Assembly (NCBI GenBank): GCA_028564705.1
Contig: JAPXFQ010002151.1
Span: 806,001 to 870,000 of the forward strand
Length of the DNA stretch: 64,000 nucleotides
Source: Apricaphanius iberus
Lineage: Eukaryota > Chordata > Actinopteri > Cyprinodontiformes > Aphaniidae
Direction: 5' to 3'
This document shows, piece after piece, positions 31,343 to 44,700 of this stretch; position 1 is the stretch's first letter, and every line of letters begins with the position of its first letter. The notes under the pieces were generated by a model, which saw nothing but the letters and a program-made list of their open reading frames with translations, did not search any database and was not told the DNA's origin. The translations under genes and the position numbers were made by a program.

Positions 31343-32340
31343 TGAATTCAGAGGTTTATAGACAGCTCCTTAAAAACATTTTTTTTTTTTATCTATTCGT
31401 TAAATCAGACCAAACTTTTCTTGTTTTAGGTCGGTTAGCGAAATCACCAAAAATATTTGTATTTACTAAATGGCACAATAATGAGAGAATCCGTCGGGGA
31501 TTTATTCATGTCTTCAAAATCAGAGGTTCACATACAAAATAAGTTTTATTACTCACAGCCATCAGCGTTTACAATTCCTTGAAGAATTGAAGGAAAAAGG
31601 TTCTATGTCCCCAAGATAAAAAGGGTTTTGGTCCAAAATGTGTACATCGACCAACAAAAGCCAAAGACCTTATGAAGATGTTGGCTGAAGCTGGTGAGAT
31701 GCCGTCATTATTTACTGTAAAATATGCACAGTATGGGCTGAAAGGAGGAAACTATACTCCACAAAACACATAAAAATGCTAAACCACAGATTACAAACAG
31801 CGACAAATATGGATAATTTTAAGCCTGGGGATAGTGTTCCTAGGCTTACGAACATGCAGTTTTCCCCCCCGAATGGAACGGTGGTCATGGCCAAAAAGTT
31901 CCACTTTAGTCTCACCATCCAAACTGAAATATGGGGGTGGCAGCATCATGTTGTGGGACTGTTCGGCTGCAGGAGGAATTGGTGCACTTCCAAAAGTAGA
32001 TGGCATGATGGAGAGAGAACATTATGTGGAAATATTGAAGCAACATTGAAGTTAAAGGTTGGACGCAAAATAGGTCTTTCAAATGGATAATGACCCTAAG
32101 CATAGGGGCGAAGTGGTTACAGAGTGCCTTGAGGACAACAAAGTCAATGTTTTGGCACAGCCATTACAGACCCCTGATCTTAGTAGAGAAAAGGCGTATG
32201 TGAATGAGACAGCCCCCCCAAAAAAACAGACTCAGTTTCACCAGTTTTGTCAGGAGAAATGAGCCAGAACTTTAGAAAATTATTGGGAGAAGCTTGTGGA
32301 AAAAAGACCCACAACATTTTGACCAGTGTCATTTAATCCA
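31343..32340 (+). mobile_element. Tc1-like (Sleeping Beauty-type) element, decayed
   Basis: The left arm has ttttcttgttttaggtcggt and cacaataatgagagaa, followed by cagaggttcacatacaaaat. Transposase remains include GGGSIMLWDCSAAGG and EREHYVEILKQH (31834-32049) plus pieces in other frames, so several frameshifts have occurred. Confidence 0.75.
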
Positions 32341-32349
32341 AACACAATC

Positions 32350-32440
32350 CTACCCAATACTCATGTTCCGGGGCCGGGAATCGAACCCCAGACAGCCATG
32401 TCAAGGACCGTAGCCTCCACACACAGAGCGCCCAGTCCAC
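32350..32440 (-). mobile_element. tRNA-derived SINE head, antisense
   Basis: On the minus strand the sequence has ggggttcgattcccggcccc, a polymerase III B-box like that of tRNA-derived SINEs. The tail is not clear. Confidence 0.4.
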
Positions 32441-32689
32441 CACATGACAAACTGACGTGTTTAAACATGGAAATAAGAGATGCGGGTCTTAGCAGTTTTC
32501 CTCTTTCAGTTTCTTACTTTAAAATATAAAACATAAAGTTGTAATTTGCTAAAAATTACAAGAAATTTCTCCTATTCTGACATGTTTCAATGATTATACA
32601 AATTTGTTTTTTTAGCGTGTCACACATCATTTGCATTTCTGAAGTGTTTTATTTTTATTTTTTTAAAAGATCCAGGGCAAAAATGGTAC

Positions 32690-33000
32690 ATTGGATTTAA
32701 GTTTTCCCATCTGATTTATCTTGAGCCATTTTGTAAAGAAAAATGGACAAAAGTTTAAATCTAAAAAGATTTGCAATTGCTGTTCAACCATGACAAATGG
32801 TTAAATTAGTGGGGGGGGGGGGGGTTGAATGTAAACGCACGCCACACTTTCCAAAGGAACATTTATACAAATATAACATATATATATATAAATAAATCAA
32901 ACACTGCTTGTTTTGGTCTATTACATAAAATCCAAATTAAATACATTGTAGTTTGTGCTTGTAATGGTACAAAATGTAAACAAGTTAAAGGGGTGTGGAT
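32690..33000. mobile_element. Tc1-like right arm with poly-G run
   Basis: After a (G)n run (32811-32824) comes ttgaatgtaaacgcacgcca then ggtctattacataaaatcca and ggtacaaaatgtaaacaagt, the right arm of the fish Tc1 family also seen at 20150-21278. Confidence 0.6.
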
Positions 33001-34689
33001 AGCTTTGTGTTGCTGTCTCCACCCTGGAGGACATCCTCGGTCCTGCTCAAGGCCGGCCAAACAGGGAGCAGGAGGTGCTGCGGATGTAATGGTGACTCTA
33101 AATGACACGAGCTGCGTTTCAAAGGCCATAAATCTGACAGAAAGATGTCACTGTATTTTCTGGGACTTTGATAATGCAATGTTTAGAGAGCAGCTAATCT
33201 ACAAGCATTAGCATAATGGGCTAATATTGCATATCTGCTGTCTCATTTTTACGGTTTTCAGTTCATGAAGCCAGAAACCTGTCAGAGTACACACCACTCT
33301 AAAGCAATAAAGAAATACATACACCCCTTCGGTAAATACGATGAGCAGGTCAGACAGAAATTGACCTAAAACAGGTTGTTCTAATCGTGACAGCAGCGGT
33401 CACCACCTAAGCTGGTCAACGACCACCCTCCACCTTCCACCTCTGGAGAGAACCATTGATAAACCAGCTTTAGGAGACAAAATGTATGGCGGAATCATTT
33501 ATCTTCACAAATAGCTGATAATTACCTAATTTTTTACAAAACTGGGTGATTAATCATCTGAGCCCGTAAGAAATTAGCCAGATTCCTACAAGACCCCTCT
33601 CTCAGCTGTTGGTACACTCGCTAAATCGACTAGCTAACGACAGACAATGGACATGTTGACCAACCTCTGCATAGATGGTTCCCTCGGGTAAAAGGAGTCG
33701 CTTCAAAATAGTTTATCGCGTCGATACGGCAATAACTCTGTTAATGCATCAGGTTTGCGCTCAGAGTGCTAAAACAGCGCGTGGAATTATTGTAAACAAG
33801 CAAATGAGTCACGTTAGAGAAAAACGAGATGACACTTCTGGCTTGAGCTGTTGTTACATACTTTCGGAACTTCCGGTTATCATAATAAAAGCCCGAGTCT
33901 AGACAGTGCATCCATGAATAAAGATCTGGGGAAGATAAACGGGTAATAGTGGGTAAATAAACTAAGTTTTGTTTTTATCTTACCAGGTAATTGTTTTTTC
34001 TTATTTGTCTCACATCTGTAAAAACAGTTATTTTACTTAAAGATACCCAATTGGATAGCCTACTTTTAAAACAGTAACGAGAGGAAGACATTTCCAAATC
34101 ATATCAACAATTCAGTTTTAAATTAATTGATTATATCAGTAACTGTATTATTAGTAACCCCAATATTTTGTTTGATTAAATAAAAAGAAAAGAGTAAAAA
34201 CCTGATGTCTAACTTTTTAAAGGTAATTTCAAGCCTACAGCGAATCAAAGTTGAGAGTATCATCATATCATTAAATATGACTTAAAGTTTTTACATGTCT
34301 CTCTCTCTCTCATTGAAGCCTAAAATTTAAGAGTTACACACATAATTTGGAATTTTAAGTACATAGCACTAACTTTAAAAGACAGGTGAGAGAAAAGTCT
34401 TGGCCTTAAATCCATCAACTACAGCCACTTTGAATCACCACAGTAAAACTAATGAGAATGTCGTTTTTGGTCCGGATCCATGGTGTCACCTCTCTCTAAA
34501 AATGATTTTTAACATTAAGTGTTGCCGTTGATCAACCCTAAAGCTCTCTCTGAGGGGATATCCCGTCACATACCTGCTGTTAGGGTTGCAGATGCTTCTC
34601 TTTGCACCAGCCTCTAGCTGACATGGTGGGTTCCCCTCAAGGACTTCAGAACATTGTAAACATCCAAAAGTAAGGCTGTACAAGCTGCA

Positions 34690-36562
34690 TTTGTGGAGTA
34701 CCACAGGGTTCGGTGCTTGGGACGATCCTTTTTACATTACATATGCTTCATATTGGTAAAATCATTAGGCAGCATGTGATACATTTCCATAGTCACACAG
34801 ATGATACACAGCTATATCTATCCATAAATCCTGATGAATCCAATCAGTTAGGTAGACTACAGGCATGTCTGGAAGACATAAAAACTTGGATGACTCTAAA
34901 CTTCTTGCTTCTAAATTCTGATAAAACAGAAGTTATCGTCTTTGGACCAAAAGCTCTTAAAAAGAAACTACTTAGTTAACCCCTTCACCTGGACGGCAAC
35001 TGTGGCTCAGTGGTAGCATAGAGTTGGCTTGCAATTGGATGGGTCGTAGGTTCAATTCCAGCTTCCTCCAGTCACATGTCAATGTGCCCCTGGGCAAGGC
35101 ACTTAACCCCAAAACAACATCGTCCTACCAAGCCGTGTTGGTGTGTGAATGTAAAGCGCTTTGAGTGGTTGGTATGACTAGAAAAGCGCTATATAAGTTC
35201 AGTCCATTTACCATTAAATTAGCCTCCAGTAATAAAGCAAAGAACATCTGTTTTTTTTTTATTTTTTACCAAGATTATGCCATTTAGATCTCACATTAAA
35301 GAAGTCTCTAGGATTTCCTTTTTTCACCTTAGGAACATTACAAAAATCAGAACCATCCTGTCCAGGAATGATGCTGAAGAAATAGTCAATGCCTTTGTTA
35401 CTTCAAGGCTGGGTTACTGTAACTCTTTATTAGGTAGTCCACAGAATACAATTAAAAGTCTTCAGTTAATCCAAAATGCTGCTGCAAGGGTTCTAATGAA
35501 TAAAAGAAGAGGTCACATTTCCCCTTTTTTAGCTTCTCTTCACTGGCTCCCAGTAAAATCTAGAATAGAATTCAAGATCCTCCTTCTGACATATAAAGCT
35601 CTTAATAATCTAGCTCCATCATACATAAGAGACCTGATTGTGCCATATGTTCCTAACTGAGCCCCTCGGTCTCAGACTGCAGGTCTACTGGTAGTTCCTA
35701 GGATTTCTAAAAGTAGAATGGGTGGCAGATCTTTCAGTTATCAGGCTCCCCTCTTATGGAACAGGCTCCCAGGGTTGGTTCGTGAAGCAGAAAATTTGTC
35801 TATCTTTAAAACTAGGCTTAAAACTTTCCTCTTTGACAAAGCTTACAGTTAGAGACAGGTTAGACAGGTAGCTAGGAAGAGACAGGTTAATGTTAGTAGT
35901 CAGGTAGTGTCAAAAGCTAGGAAGAGATAGGAAGAGGTAAAGTAGCTAGGTAGAGATAGATTAATGTAAGCCAGGTAGAGAGTGTTAGTAGCCAGGTCTC
36001 CTAGTAGCTAGGAGACAGGTTAATGTTAGTAGCTATGCTGCTTTAGGCTAGGCTGTTGGAGGACAATATTAGGGTCTGTTCCTACTTTCTCTCCTACTTC
36101 TCCCCAACTGCATGATGTGCTGTCAATTCAAGCGCTAACCTGTTTTCTTTTAGTCTCTTCCTACAGTAGGTGCTCCTGACCCGCCCTGCTTGACGACCCT
36201 GACTAAGATGGCATTCCAGTGGAGGAACGTTCTCCACGTCCTGCTACCAACTTCTGCTTCCACATCAGTTCTGTTGCTCTTTCTGTGTCTCTGCTGCCTT
36301 CTCCAAACCCAGACGGTCTCGGCAGATAACCGCTTATGCTGAGCCTGGTTCTGCTGGAGGTTTCTTCCTGTTAAAAAGGAGTTTTTCCTCTCCACTGTCG
36401 CTTCATGCTTGCTCAGTGTGAGGGATTGCTGAGAAGTCACGACGCAGTCTTCTGTGGTTCTCTAATTCCTAAATGAAACATTGTATTGTAATAACTCTTC
36501 TTGTAAAGTGCCTTTAGATGACATCTGTTGTGAAATGGCGCTATATAAATAAACTGAATTAA
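34690..36562 (+). mobile_element. LINE (L2/CR1 clade), 5'-truncated, interrupted by a SINE
   Basis: Encodes reverse-transcriptase pieces: CGVPQGSVLG, then HTDDTQLYLS (the YADD motif changed to HTDD) and LLNSDKTEVIVFG, and after the SINE a thumb region with LGYCNSLL, IQNAAARVL and SLHWLPVKSRIEFKILLLTY. A stop follows PYVPN at 35660. The 3' end gcgctatataaataaactga is the usual tail. Dead copy, plus orientation. Confidence 0.85.
34985..35217 (+). mobile_element. tRNA-derived SINE inside the LINE
   Basis: The tRNA-like head has an A-box-like tggctcagtggtagcat and a B-box ggttcaattcc. The tail ends gcgctatataagttcagtcc and ccatttaccatt. The LINE open frame stops just before it and resumes after it. 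Confidence 0.8.
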
Positions 36563-37940
36563 ATTTCGGGTTTTATTGCAGATGCACATAAGCAAAAACA
36601 AACTAACCTTGATTGAACTTTAAAAAGTTGATATCTCTTAAACTTCTTTGCACTCGTCACTTTATAACCACAAAAGTAAATATTTTTAAGGGCATTTTCT
36701 GTGATAGATCAAGACGAAGCAGTACATGAAGGTAAAGTGTAAGGTAATATTACATGTGTTTCACTTTTTAAAACACCCCAATAAGATTCTGTAGGGTCAC
36801 TTTTAACAACTCCAAAATAGAGTCCACTCATCTGACTCTCACTATCTGATGACGCCTTCAGTGGTCTGTGACGTGTTAAAGTCCAAAAACACTGAAATTG
36901 GAAGCTTAGTTGTCAGCATGAAAAATCTGGCTTGGTGCATCTCTTTTCACAAGCCTTGTATTTTTGTTGGTCTTAAACCATCATTACCTAGCCAGAAATA
37001 CAACAGACAGAATGAATGATGGACATGACATTTAAGCCAACGCATTTTCATACCCCTGATAGTTTTAGATTCACTTATTTTCATTCAACCAAGAAGTTTG
37101 TATCCAATATGAAATAAGACAGGCATCTCAATGTAAAATGAGTATTTATTTAAAAAAAGTGTTTTTTGCATTTTGTGGGGGGGGGGGGGGAATAGATTAT
37201 CTATAATACAAACATTTTATTGGTATAATACAGCTGCAAAAAATTGATAACCTTTTTTGATGTACGTTTTTGATTTTTGTTTCTTTTGAGTGATTAGCTC
37301 CAACAAAAGGCCTATTTTCTATCACCCTAATCTTCAGATCAGTGTAAAAAACTAAATGTAAATCTAAATCTGTCAAGGGTATGAATGCCAGTTTAATCTA
37401 TAACCAAAATAAAATCTGAACTCAACATGAAAAAATAATTACTTGAATTGAAACCCAGCACAGACCCTTCCATGTTAAACAAAAACAGAGGTTAAGTAAA
37501 ATGGAATTAACATTTTTGAAAAACAGAACTGAAGCCTAAAAAAGCCTATATTTTTTAACATAATTCATAAATACAGTATTCATTATTATAAAGAAAAAAT
37601 AAATAAATCACATTTGCTTCTAACTAAAGTCTGTATTTCAACAACGAGGAGTTTAAAATAACATCGAGTTAGTGCATTTTTTAAAACATGTATCATTATT
37701 TGGCATGCAGTATACAAAGGCACTACAATTGAATGGAATGGCTACCAGCAAAGATGAAACATAACATAGGCACCAAATTTAAACAACATACAAAACACTG
37801 TAAGCTTGCAAACAATTTCATTCAGCCATGATTAATGTGTCCCAGAGAAACTGTGCTCTAGATTGGAGGAATGAAGGATAGAAGAGAGAGTGATCTACTT
37901 CAACACTGCTGATAACAGGAATGCACTAATGTAGAAGCTC
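36563..37940. other. Region left of ZF2, probable 3' UTR plus repeat
   Basis: AT-rich, no gene. Part right of about 37400 could be the ZF2 3' UTR; the minus strand has AATAAA-type signals near 37600. Confidence 0.4.
37045..37393. mobile_element. Tc1-type MITE, about 345 bp
   Basis: Left end ttttcatacccctgatagtt followed by ttagattcac; the right end inverted reads ggcattcatacccttgacag and ttagatttac. Contains a (G)n run at 37178-37190. Confidence 0.6.
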
Positions 37941-38725
37941 TCAGATTTCCAGCTTGTTCTGTTGTTTGGGTCTGCCAAGTTGCCTCGTCGGCCCCATTCG
38001 TCTTCCGGCGTGCGTCCGCTGGTGTTGCCGAAGCCCCTGACGGTAAATGAAACTCTTTTCACACTGCCCACACTTGTAGGGTCTCTCTCCAGTGTGAAGC
38101 CTGTGGTGGACCTTCAGTTCCTCTGCTCTGGAGTAGCCTTTCCCGCAGACGGTGCAAATGAACGGCCTGTCGTTAATGTGAGTCTGGTAATGTGCGTTCA
38201 GGTACGAGTTGATCTGAAATGTCTTTCCGCAGATCGAACAGGCGTAGGGCCTCTCCCCAGAGTGCTGCATCTCATGGAGTTTGAGGGAGGAAGCAGTGTG
38301 GAAACCTCTGCCGCAAAGCGAGCAGAGGAAGGGCCGCTCGCCCGTATGGATGCGCTGGTGAATTTGTATGTAGCTCTCGTTGATGAACCTTTTGCCGCAG
38401 TCCGGGCATGGGTATCGCTTCTCCTTCATGTGGGTTTTCATGTGTTCCTCTAAGTTCTCCTTGACGTCGAACTGAATGCAGCAGCGGCGGCAGAAAAGGA
38501 ACTGTGATGCACTATGCTTGGCTGTTTTCGATTCAGCCGTGGCCTCGCTGTGTGTAGTGACGTGATGAGCTTGTAAAGCCGACTGGCTTTCACAGTCCTT
38601 CCCACATTCCAGGCAGTGGAGGGATGACCGGATTTTTGATTCTCCCGGCAGGGACTTTAAATATTCAGAGAGTTCCGATGGAGAGGGATTCACCTCATCT
38701 ACAAAGTCAACGCCATCTTTTCGAC
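37941..38725 (-). other. ZF2 last exon: fingers 3-9
   Basis: Enters after acceptor cttccgtag in phase 1. A linker with [18 protein letters not shown] precedes two irregular fingers ([19 protein letters not shown]) and five regular ones from [10 protein letters not shown] to [10 protein letters not shown]. The tail is basic ([14 protein letters not shown]). Stop TGA at 37943-37941. Confidence 0.92.
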
Positions 38726-41700
38726 CTACGGAAGTAGGAAAAGAACGTCCTAAATCATCCTTCACTTATTCTTAAGTTTCAAAAATAGCTTGCATGTATT
38801 CTTTATTTCATTTAAGTTTGACAGCAAGAGAAATATTGCTTTAAATCATCCATCTTAATAAATTAGATGATCACTAAACAACAAAACATGTTCATGAAGT
38901 TCTTCGCACAAAATCTCTCACATAAAGTGATATCACGATTTCAATTCTTCACTATTTCAGCCTCAGTATAAGCTGTTCGGAGGGCTCGGTAAGTTTTATT
39001 CAAATTACCGGTTACAGACCACACCCACCCATCTTGTTACTAAGCTGTGGGTTTAGTATACATGAGAATGCCGTAGAATTGGTGGACAGGGTTTGACAAG
39101 GGCTGGTTATATGATTATTCCACCTATTGTGACATCACAATAGAGCATTTTTTCAAAAGGCTAGTAGAAGCACAAGATTTATGACTTATGATTTATGCAA
39201 GAGATGGGTTTTATTCATGTTTGGAATGTTAATAGGGGAAGCAGACACCCAAATGGCAACATGATTATGGCTTACAACTTATGAAAACGACAAATTCAAA
39301 ATCTCAGAAAATTAGAATATTGTGAAAAGGTTCAATGTTTTCTGCTAAAAGTGTCACACATTACTGTGATGGACTGGCGACCTGTCCAGGGTGTACCCCG
39401 CCTCTCGCCCGTTTATAGCTGGAGATAGGAACCAGACTAAGCGGTTCAGAAAATGGATGGATGGATGGGTGTCACACTTTAATCAGCTAATTATACCAAA
39501 ACAGCTGCAAATGGTTCCTGAACCTTTAAATGGTCTCTCAGTCTGGTTCACAAACATGGGGAAGACTGCTGACCTGATAGTTGACAGAAAACAATAACTG
39601 ACCCCCTACATGAGGAGGGAAAGGCTCAAAAGGTTATTTGCAAGAGAAGTTGGAGTTCCCAAAGTGCTGTGTCAAAGCACATTAATAGAAAGTTATGTGG
39701 AAGGGGAAAGTGTGGGGGGAAAAAGGTGGACAAGCAGCAGGGATGACTGTAGCCTGGAGAGGATTGTCAGGAAAGGGGCATTCAAAAGAATTGGGTACAT
39801 TCACAAGGAGTGGACTGGAGTTAGTGCATCAATAGCCACCACACAGAGACAGATCCTGGACATGAGCTTCAAATGTCGTATTCGCCTCGTCAGGCCTCTT
39901 TTAGTCTTTTACTCAGTGGTCCAAAGTCCTCTTTTCTAATGAGCAAACTTTGCATCTAATTTTGAAACCAAGGTCCCAGAGTCTGGAGGAAGAATAAAGA
40001 GACAGACAATCCAAGATGCTTGGAGTCCAGTGAGAAGTCCAGAGTCAATGCAGCCATCTACCAGGATGTTTCTCGAACACTTCATGCTTCCTTCCACAGA
40101 CAGGTTTTATGGAAACTTGGCATCTGCCCACACTGCGAAAAGTACCAAAACCTGGTTTAGTGATCATGGGATTGCTGTGCTTGATTGGCCAGCACACTTG
40201 CCTAACCTGAACCCCATTAAGAATCTATGGAGATAGCCAAGTGAAAGATGAGACGTGAGACCAAACAATGCAGAAGAGTTGAAGGGCACTTTTGAAGCAT
40301 CCTGGTCTTACACAACACTTTCAGCAGTGCCACAGGTTGATAGCATCCATTGATGCGGTTCCCAAGTTATTAAAAGTAGTTCAGAAGCAGGATTATCTGT
40401 TAAAACGGCTGAGATATTAAGACACGTCAATTACTGCACTGAGGCAGTAAATGACGAAAAATAGGCCCAAACCAAGTATTGAGAACATAAGCGTGTTTAT
40501 ACTATTCAGAGGTCTGACATTTTTCTATTTAGAATTCTTGTTTTATTGATTTCATGTAAAATAATATTTTCTGAGATTTTGAATTTGGGGTTTTCATAAC
40601 AAATAAAGGCTTGAAATATCTCACTTTGTATGTAATGAGTCCTGTGGCGTAGCCACTTGTCAATCAGGCCCACCTGTCACATTATTTCTTTGACAAATAT
40701 GTAAGTCGGATAAATTAATTGTGTATATCAGTAATTCCATTGCAGCGTTTTTCAACCGAGAGGAAGTTAGAGGAGGGAATCATCTTCATGTAATTGACGA
40801 TCTTTGACACACCATTTGATAGAAATAGGCTTTACAATTGGATATTTCACCTCATATGGTACCGTTCGATGATCCGATTGGACACTGACCTTTCAATACA
40901 CGTTGCTTACCTTCTCTGCGTCACACAGAAATGCTGGAACTGTTGTCTGAAAGCCTGAAGTGTGTCTTTGCGGAGATAAAAAAAGTATGTTTCTCTCTAA
41001 TACCGTTCATGAGAAATCGGTTCATTTATGATACATACGCCGTCGACCGACAGACTGGCAACCTGTCCAGGTGTACCCCGCCTCTCGCCTGCTAATAGGT
41101 AGGAATGGGATAGGCTCCAGCTGCCCCACAATCCTGAATTGGATTACGTACTATAGATAACGGATGGATGGATGGACAGACGCCGTCAACCTTGAGGGGA
41201 AAACGCAACACTGTCAGAGTTTGGCTAATCGTGTTGACCGTGTCGGGTGAAGTTAAATGTTTCATAGAGATCTTTTGGCCGCCGTGGCTTTGGCTTGGTC
41301 ATGTTTGCTTGTAGACTATGGTTTGATTCGAATGTTCGGGGTGGTGTTACAATGTTGCTGTTAGACCAGTATCCCGCTTTCACTGCAGTTAGCCTCACGT
41401 CTACCCGCCTTAATCTACGCACAATGAAGCAAGGTAATATCTTTAGCTATGTCACAAAACGCTGTCGAATTAACAAAGAAATTGGGACAACTGCGCAATT
41501 ACACGCAATTCGGGTGAGATAACGGACTTTTACATATCACTAAGTGATTGCAGCATTGCAGCGGCCTTTTCAACTAGGGGTGTCAAATTATCACGTAAAT
41601 TGAAATTAATTACAACCATTTTTAGCGCGCTATGTTTTTTAATTGCATTAATCTATTTTTTTAATCCTTCATTTTATTGTTTCTGTATGCATATTATGCG

Positions 41701-44700
41701 CTGGCATTGTGTACAACGCTGACGTACCCCTGCTACGTGCCTTGAGAGCTGGAATTCAGCATCAGTATAGGAAAAAATGTATGCTCACTGCTTGGCTGGA
41801 TTGCAGACGAGTAGCTCGTTATACTTTGAGTTTGCTGTTGAATTGTGAATATAAAAAGTGTGCAACTAAGTTAGGCTACATTGTAACAACAAACATCTTG
41901 GGAAAAGCAAAACTACTGAAAAACAATGAACTGTGAACGGGGGACTTCAACGGGGAGCATTGCTGTAACATCGGCTGTAGGATTACGCCATCAATGGTCT
42001 GTGTTACTTTCTGGTTTATTGGTCTGGCCCGACCAATTTCCCCGTGGCCTGACCATTTAGATATCTCTGGCTATGCCACTGAATGAGTCTTTCATATATT
42101 AATCTCACATTTTAATTTGAATTACTTAAATAAATGAGCTTTTGCACAATATATTAATTTGAGTTTCACTTGTATGTTGGTTGTATTATAGCCTAAACAA
42201 TCATGGAGAAAACTGTTAACTCTACAGCTGTTCAGCAAATAGTCACTTATACAAGCTTCTAACTGGTAAGTTGAGTAGAAAAAGGTGCACAACCAACAAG
42301 GAAGAGAGGAAACAATCCAGTTCGGTTGAGGTCCCATAGAAAGTTTCCACTTTTGATTTGGAAGGCCACAACACCTGCTGGTGTGGCTCTCCAAGGTTTT
42401 ATCAAGTCCAGAGTCAGTGAAGCCATCTGCCAGGAGTTTTAAGAGCACTTCCAACAGTAGTCAAAAGTAGCAATAGCAACTTTAATGATCATGGTAACGC
42501 TGTGCTTCATTATTCAGAAAATTCTACAGGAATCTAAGGGGGGTTTGGCCAGATAAAGCTGTAAGACAGCAGATTCAACAATGCAGATGAGCTGAAGGCT
42601 GCTGTTATAGCAACTTGGGCTTCCCCAACACCTCATCAGAACGACGGGTGGATCTAATTAACCTAATTATCAAAATACCAGCTAAAATAATACAAATAAC
42701 TGTTTCTTTAATCTAGATTATATAGGAGTTACACTTTTTGAAGAAAATTACAGAAATAAATTCACTTTCTGATGATCTTCTAATCTACTGAGATGCGCCT
42801 GTAAAGAACCGTTGAAGAATCTCACCAAGGTGGACTTTGTAGTGCGTTTTGAGATTCCCCTTCTGGTTAAAGCCCCGACCACAAATAGAGCAGCAGTAGG
42901 GTTTCTCTCCCGTGTGGATCAGCTCGTGTCGCTCTAATTTGTATGCGTGGGGAAACTCTTTGCTGCAAACTGAACAGCGGTACTCAGTTTTCTCTTTTGG
43001 CTGTTTCAGGAGCTCAGGAGGTATTTCTATGGGTACACGAATATTCTTTCTCCGAGAACGTCGCTTCCCTATAAAGAAGAAAATAATCAACAGTTAAATA
43101 AAAACCTAGAAATGTTAAAAACAGCAGAGTAATGTCAACCAGATTTGCTCCCAATACTGATTATTGTTTTGCCGAAGTAACTTTTTCAGAGTCAGAATTA
43201 AGTGTGACAGAACTTTGACTGATTTGGGAAGAAAATATCAAAATACAACTGATGATATAGGTTGTAACACAATCAGCTACAATTGCAAATTCATAGAAGG
43301 TGTCGTCACACACACTAGTAGTCTGCATTTTGCAAAATATCCGTGTTAGCGTGGCCATGATATGACATAATGGTGCATTCAATTTCACCTCAGCTGGAGC
43401 TCAAAGCCTGAAAAAACAGCTGGAACATTCCCTGAGGTCAGACTTCCAACAAAGAAAGTCCTGAGCTGATCTCATATCAAATTCAATATGGTTACAACAT
43501 AAAACTCAAAGCTGAATGAGTTACCCCTCACTTGCTTTTCATAATAAACCAGTGACAAAACATTAAAGTAAGTAAAGTTCATTTATAAAGTGCCTTTCAT
43601 AGAGATCACAAGGTGTTGTACAGCCAAAGTAAAAACTCTGCAAAACATGTAACATGTAAGACCAAGAACATCATGCATACAATATATCAGAATAAAACCA
43701 CATATATTGTCAAACTGCACACATCAGGAATAGGAAAAACATAAAATAAAACGAAAATAGAGAGAAACACATAAACCGTACAAAAAAAACCACACACACT
43801 TGAGAGGAAATGGCTGATTGAACAAGTAGGTTATACATTTTTTGTTACTTTGATGGAGTCAAGATAGACCGAGTTCCAGGGGCAAACTATTCCACAGTCT
43901 GGGAGCAAGGCCCTGAAAGGCCCTGTCCTCTTTAGTTCCCAATCTAGTGGGTGGGACAGCTAGCAGATTTTACGATGTGGATCGAAGGTTGCGTGAGATA
44001 ATATTTGGGGATAAAAGCTGTAGTAAATAGACAGGGACCTGGCCGTGCAGGGCTCTGTGGTTGAGCACGGGATGATGTGAGTCTGCCTGTTAGATTTTGT
44101 TAAGAGTCTAATTGCTGTGTTTCGAATGACCTGAAGAAATAAGAGATGATTTGTTTAAAAAGTAAAAAGAGTATTATAATAATCTAAACATGAGATGAAA
44201 GTGTGGATTTTTTTTTCTAGACCTACAGGTGAAAAGATTTTTCTAAATTTTGAGAGGTTTCTTAGATGAAAAACAAACCCAGTAACGAGAGATGGATTTG
44301 ATTTGTGAATTAAAACTTAAAACTGAATCAAAAATAACTACAAGATTTCTGATGTTAGGGTTGGCCAATGAACAATGGGAAGCAGCTGCCTGCTTGATTT
44401 TAGGGTGTTCTGGGAGGCAACAATCAGTGACTACGTCTTATTGGGATTCAGAACAAGACAATTTCTTGCCCGTTGCTGATCAGACTGTCAAACAGAGAAC
44501 AAAGGTGCCCTGCATGTCCGACTCATGGGGCTTAAAGGACATATACAGCTGAATGTTATCAGCATAAAAATGATATCAAATATCTGAAAAGGATTTAACG
44601 ATAGTAGCCAAAGGCAGGATGTAGAAGGAGAATAATAGAGGGCCCAGAATTGAACCTTGTGGGACCCCACGAGTCAGTAGGGCAGTGTCTGAGGAAAAAG

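Larger units (their letters stand above)
30366..34480. other. Upstream region of ZF1
   Basis: A minus-strand acceptor (ttttttattag) just before the ZF1 start codon implies an untranslated first exon upstream. A plausible place is 33600-33890, which is richer in CpG and has cttccggtta (an ETS-type CCGGAAG site on the minus strand). Most of the rest is Tc1 debris listed separately. Confidence 0.35.
39263..42168 (+). mobile_element. Mariner/Tc1-like element with nested insertions
   Basis: Inverted segments: caaattcaaaatctcagaaa at 39294 and tttctgagattttgaatttg near 40567. The right tail, ataaatgagcttttgcacaa to gagtttcac, resumes after a hAT insertion. Transposase remains near 40200 read [17 protein letters not shown]. 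An RTE-like tail (39362-39470) and a hAT element (40642-42081) interrupt it. It lies in the last ZF2 intron. Confidence 0.75.

Noticed and set aside
34993..35060. tRNA gene
   Set aside because: A-box and B-box are present but the sequence continues into a SINE body and tail and lacks a proper tRNA 3' half.
37962..38453. 163-codon plus-strand frame opposite ZF2
   Set aside because: It is a shadow of the finger array on the minus strand.
38725..38765. ATG at 38765 as start of a one-exon zinc-finger gene
   Set aside because: The first residues lie before the acceptor cttccgtag; upstream exons in matching phase extend the protein to 51063.
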